Below are positions 61,337-64,000 of a DNA stretch of 64,000 nucleotides, in pieces. The position numbers and the translations under genes were made by a program. The notes under the pieces are model-generated. The model ran no database searches. It was not told the DNA's origin and was given only the letters and a program-made list of their open reading frames with translations. This DNA is from Naegleria lovaniensis (taxonomy: Eukaryota; Heterolobosea; Eutetramitea; Acrasida; Naegleriidae), in assembly GCF_003324165.1 (NCBI RefSeq), contig NW_025407829.1, positions 558,001 through 622,000 on the forward strand, in the 5' to 3' direction. Each line of letters begins with the position of its first letter. The stretch's first letter is position 1.

Positions 61337-64000
61337 ATGAACCATCACTCTTCCACCACCACTTCAAACAGTCTTCATTCTCGGTCTCATTCCTCTCCCT
61401 CTTCTTACAACACAAGTAACATCTTTCAAGATTACAACACCATCACTTCAGCCATCACTTCAAATCTTTTCACCTTTAACCCAAACTCGAATGCACCCAA
61501 TTCTCATAATTTCTTGGAGCATTCCACTGCTCCACCTTCTCATATGATTCATGTCTTTCCCATGATTCATGGAAAACATTCCCTCAAAACGATTTGTCGC
61601 TATCATTCCGATTTGTACATGATTCGGAGAGCCATGTTGGATGATTTTGTGTCCATTCCATCAACCACAACAATAACGTCGATGACGAATAATTATTTCA
61701 ATAATTTTTCGAATACTACTACTACTAATAATAATAATAATAATAATAACAAACAAGGGAACAATAATAGCAACAGTAACAATAATCAAACCAATCACAT
61801 GACAGAAACATTGAGTAGTGAAATTTTGAGTGAACGATATTTACATCTTCATGTTCGAAATAGTGAATATGATGATTCCGAAGATGAAAATCATCAGCAT
61901 ACGGGTGGTTCTCTCTCGAAAAATTATGAATCATCATCTCCTGCTCTATCTTCTCCCCTGTTGGGAAGAGGAAATAATTTTCATTCGACCATAATGAATT
62001 CAAACGAACAAGATGGAAATGGATCCAATACTCCTTCGATTGAAGTGACAAATACGGAATCCACATCGGTCGCTTCAACCTCTCTATTATTGGACAATGT
62101 GAAATATTCTCGTGAACAATTGGTTGATTTTACATCCATGACGATATCCTTGACGATTGAACAACGAGTGTTATATTGTATTGAATATGGATATTTGGAG
62201 GAATTGAAATTTTTATTATGTCAAGCAGCCTCTTCTTCTTCACAACAACAACAACAACAGGGAGGATTTATGATGACATCAGGCACTTCGTCACTCTCTT
62301 CTTCATTGTCTTCATCGTCATCGTCGTCACAAGGTCATTTACATAATAGTCACAACAGCAGCAACAACAACAATAATCCAGAATTATTCCTGTCACCTGC
62401 CACGACAAATATGAGCACAACAACTTCACCTGCATTCTTTGATGTGAATCAAATATTTCGAGACAAGTCAAAAAACGATCGTTCCTTACTGCATATGGCC
62501 GCTCGATATGGTCACGCCAATATTATTTCATACTTGATGGATGAATTACATGCCAATCCCAACCTTACTGATAAATCCGATTCCACTCCAATATTTTTGG
62601 CAAGTGCTCATGGACACACTGAAGCTTGTCACATTCTTGCTTCGAAAGGAGCCTCTCTAAACATTCGAGATTTGTATGAAAATTTTCCATTAAGTATTGC
62701 ATTGAGTTGTGGTCATTATGAAACAGCACAAGCTCTATTATTATTTGGAGCAGATTTAAATTTTAAAGGAAAAAGAGGAAATACTGTCTTACATGAAGCA
62801 TGTGAAGCCAATGATTGGCAACGTGTCGATTTTATTTTAAATTCCAATGGAGGAGGATCAGGAGCTGTCAATGTTGCCACAAAGAATCGATTTGATGAAA
62901 ATTGTTTATTCTCTGCACTTCCCTATCCACCCTTGTTGTATCGATTGTGTGAACGATTTTGTAGTCAATCCACACCAGAAGAATTTCAAAGATGGATTCG
63001 ATCGGAAGATCAATACGGAAAAACTCTCTTGCATGTGTGCGCTCAAAATTTATATTTTGTTTCATTTTGCATTTTGGTGAATTATATTCAACCGGATCGA
63101 TTAGCATCCTTTTTGAGTTGTAAGGATCGAGTCAAGGGAAATACCGTACTTCACACACTGGTGTCACAAATTGGAAATTCCTCTGTGACCAGTATTGCTG
63201 GAAATTACTTTAGTTCAGCTGCTGAACCACTCGTCCTTTCAGAATATTCGAGTCCACACACGAGTAATAATTCAACATCACCCAATCATCAACACGTTCA
63301 TGGATCACTGTCTCTACCTTCTCTTTCTCCAGCGATTATTAATGGAAGTTTCTCTCCCAATTCGAGCAGTAGTGGCATCCATTCAGCAAATTCCACACCA
63401 CTCCTTTTTTCACAACAACAACAACAACTTCTCTCAAATTCTCATTCTCCTCTTCAAATTAATTCCTCAACAAATACTTCGGCTTTTATCACAACTTCGA
63501 ATAGCTCATTGGATATGGTATCTACGGATTCAACATGGTCGACACATCATCACCACTTGTTAAATAATCACACCATGATGTCCACCAATGCGCCATTACA
63601 ACACACAGAATTTGGAGATTCTGAAATATTTTCAAACATGTCATTGAATAGCAGTAGCAGCAGCAGCAGTATGGGTTCCAATAATTATCAAACTCCCTTC
63701 TCTCCTCACAAATGTTATTTATATAATCATGATGTTCAAGGAGATGCTTTTTTATGGGCCTTAATTTCATGTGGAGAGCTCACAGTCAGTACGAATCATT
63801 CAGGAGGAGGAATCAATCTCGTGGATGAACAAAACAACGATGGAGACACGGCATTGCATTTATGTTTAAAAGCTCAAAATATTTCAGTGGCTCATTTGTT
63901 AATTCATGAATTGGGAGCGAATGTGAAAATACAAAACAAACAACACAAATCAGCAAAGAAAGTGGCAAAAGAAGCTGGAATTTCACTTCAAGAAATTATT
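61337..64000 (+). CDS. Ankyrin-repeat protein, 3' end cut by window
   Basis: 888 codons appear open from ATG 61337 to the edge, without a visible intron. The N-terminal 370 residues are low complexity (Ser/Thr/Asn/His), with a long Asn run (61729-61749) and scattered structured blocks (HSLKTICRYHSDLYMIRRAM, EQRVLYCIEYGYLEELKFLL). Ankyrin repeats follow: RSLLHMAARYGHANIISYLM, DSTPIFLASAHGHTEACHIL, NFPLSIALSCGHYETAQALL, GNTVLHEACEANDW. Another repeat at the end is GDTALHLCLKAQNISVAHLL, just before the edge. Between them is a long Ser/Asn-rich insert (about 63230-63700). Ankyrin repeats mediate protein binding; any additional catalytic domain would lie beyond the window. Confidence 0.85.
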   Translation, partial: MNHHSSTTTSNSLHSRSHSSPSSYNTSNIFQDYNTITSAITSNLFTFNPNSNAPNSHNFLEHSTAPPSHMIHVFPMIHGKHSLKTICRYHSDLYMIRRAMLDDFVSIPSTTTITSMTNNYFNNFSNTTTTNNNNNNNNKQGNNNSNSNNNQTNHMTETLSSEILSERYLHLHVRNSEYDDSEDENHQHTGGSLSKNYESSSPALSSPLLGRGNNFHSTIMNSNEQDGNGSNTPSIEVTNTESTSVASTSLLLDNVKYSREQLVDFTSMTISLTIEQRVLYCIEYGYLEELKFLLCQAASSSSQQQQQQGGFMMTSGTSSLSSSLSSSSSSSQGHLHNSHNSSNNNNNPELFLSPATTNMSTTTSPAFFDVNQIFRDKSKNDRSLLHMAARYGHANIISYLMDELHANPNLTDKSDSTPIFLASAHGHTEACHILASKGASLNIRDLYENFPLSIALSCGHYETAQALLLFGADLNFKGKRGNTVLHEACEANDWQRVDFILNSNGGGSGAVNVATKNRFDENCLFSALPYPPLLYRLCERFCSQSTPEEFQRWIRSEDQYGKTLLHVCAQNLYFVSFCILVNYIQPDRLASFLSCKDRVKGNTVLHTLVSQIGNSSVTSIAGNYFSSAAEPLVLSEYSSPHTSNNSTSPNHQHVHGSLSLPSLSPAIINGSFSPNSSSSGIHSANSTPLLFSQQQQQLLSNSHSPLQINSSTNTSAFITTSNSSLDMVSTDSTWSTHHHHLLNNHTMMSTNAPLQHTEFGDSEIFSNMSLNSSSSSSSMGSNNYQTPFSPHKCYLYNHDVQGDAFLWALISCGELTVSTNHSGGGINLVDEQNNDGDTALHLCLKAQNISVAHLLIHELGANVKIQNKQHKSAKKVAKEAGISLQEII
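61713..61750. repeat. (ACT)n(AAT)n microsatellite inside the ankyrin-repeat gene
   Basis: Four ACT units followed by seven AAT units, then AAC. In frame it encodes Thr4-Asn8, so length changes alter a homopolymer tract and keep the frame. Likely polymorphic among strains. Confidence 0.9.

Noticed and set aside
1-64000. tRNA genes, 5S rRNA, CRISPR arrays, transposons
   Set aside because: I looked in the intergenic gaps for tRNA B-box patterns, long terminal or inverted repeats and reverse transcriptase or transposase motifs, and saw none. A tRNAscan and repeat search would be decisive.

Overview
The window is nuclear DNA from a eukaryotic microbe, most likely a heterolobosean amoeboflagellate of the Naegleria type. 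That call rests on several observations. Genes are dense, lie on both strands, and sit tens to a few hundred bases apart. Introns are few and short (mostly 50-170 bases, GT...AG, usually starting GTAAGT). Start codons are often preceded by a run of A. Coding sequence is AT-leaning with polyN/Q/S/H tracts. Axonemal or basal-body genes (CFAP52, CCDC61/VFL3) lie beside amoeboid actin machinery (ARPC2). The species name is inference.

Layout. 1-2913 (-) mitochondrial RNA polymerase, its last codons cut off by the window edge, divergent from a DUF3025 protein (2979-4209 +). 4318-5654 (+) a C45-type acyltransferase/peptidase. 5681-7010 (-) an unknown acidic protein. 7134-9155 (-) ER Hsp70 BiP. 9478-12319 (-) an IQ/coiled-coil protein. 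12522-14350 (-) GH30 glucosylceramidase. 14758-15096 (+) a small membrane protein. 15240-16976 (-) WDR12. 17060-18818 (-) CCDC61. 18986-20044 (+) mitochondrial gamma-carbonic anhydrase. 20643-21882 (+) ARPC2. 22061-23633 (-) a NamZ-like exo-muramidase. 23834-25558 (-) a THUMP methyltransferase. 25738-30254 (+) an F-box-like protein, a BRCT-like/F-box/LRR protein and a coiled-coil protein. 30360-33505 (-) a receptor-type cyclase with degenerate active-site residues. 33941-35186 (-) a TMEM33-like protein. 35423-37141 (-) an F-box protein. 37592-38683 (-) PP2A catalytic subunit. 38971-39483 (-) NDUFB9. 39670-43062 (+) a large unknown protein. 43178-44784 (-) a zinc protein and a membrane protein. 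44905-45226 (-) a small, possibly frameshifted gene. 45450-45559 (+) U6 snRNA. 45774-46886 (+) an F-box protein. Around 47031-47131 (+) a candidate Pol III RNA. 47227-49965 (-) cytosolic aconitase. 50464-51429 (+) a Cys-rich membrane protein. 51532-52460 (-) a TM2-domain protein. 52547-54799 (+) and 54806-58129 (-) two large low-complexity proteins. 59056-61024 (-) CFAP52. 61337-64000 (+) an ankyrin-repeat protein running off the edge.

The genes do not form operons; this is ordinary housekeeping plus lineage-specific content. Shared themes are mitochondria (RNA polymerase, gamma-CA, NDUFB9), flagellum/basal body (CFAP52, CCDC61), phagotrophic digestion (glucosylceramidase, muramidase) and several F-box proteins. 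Exon structures were worked out by hand from GT/AG sites, reading-frame continuity and protein-family fit. Splice sites are therefore predictions. Many open frames extend 5' of the true start through TTG or GTG, so I chose the first sensible ATG, favouring one preceded by an A-run.
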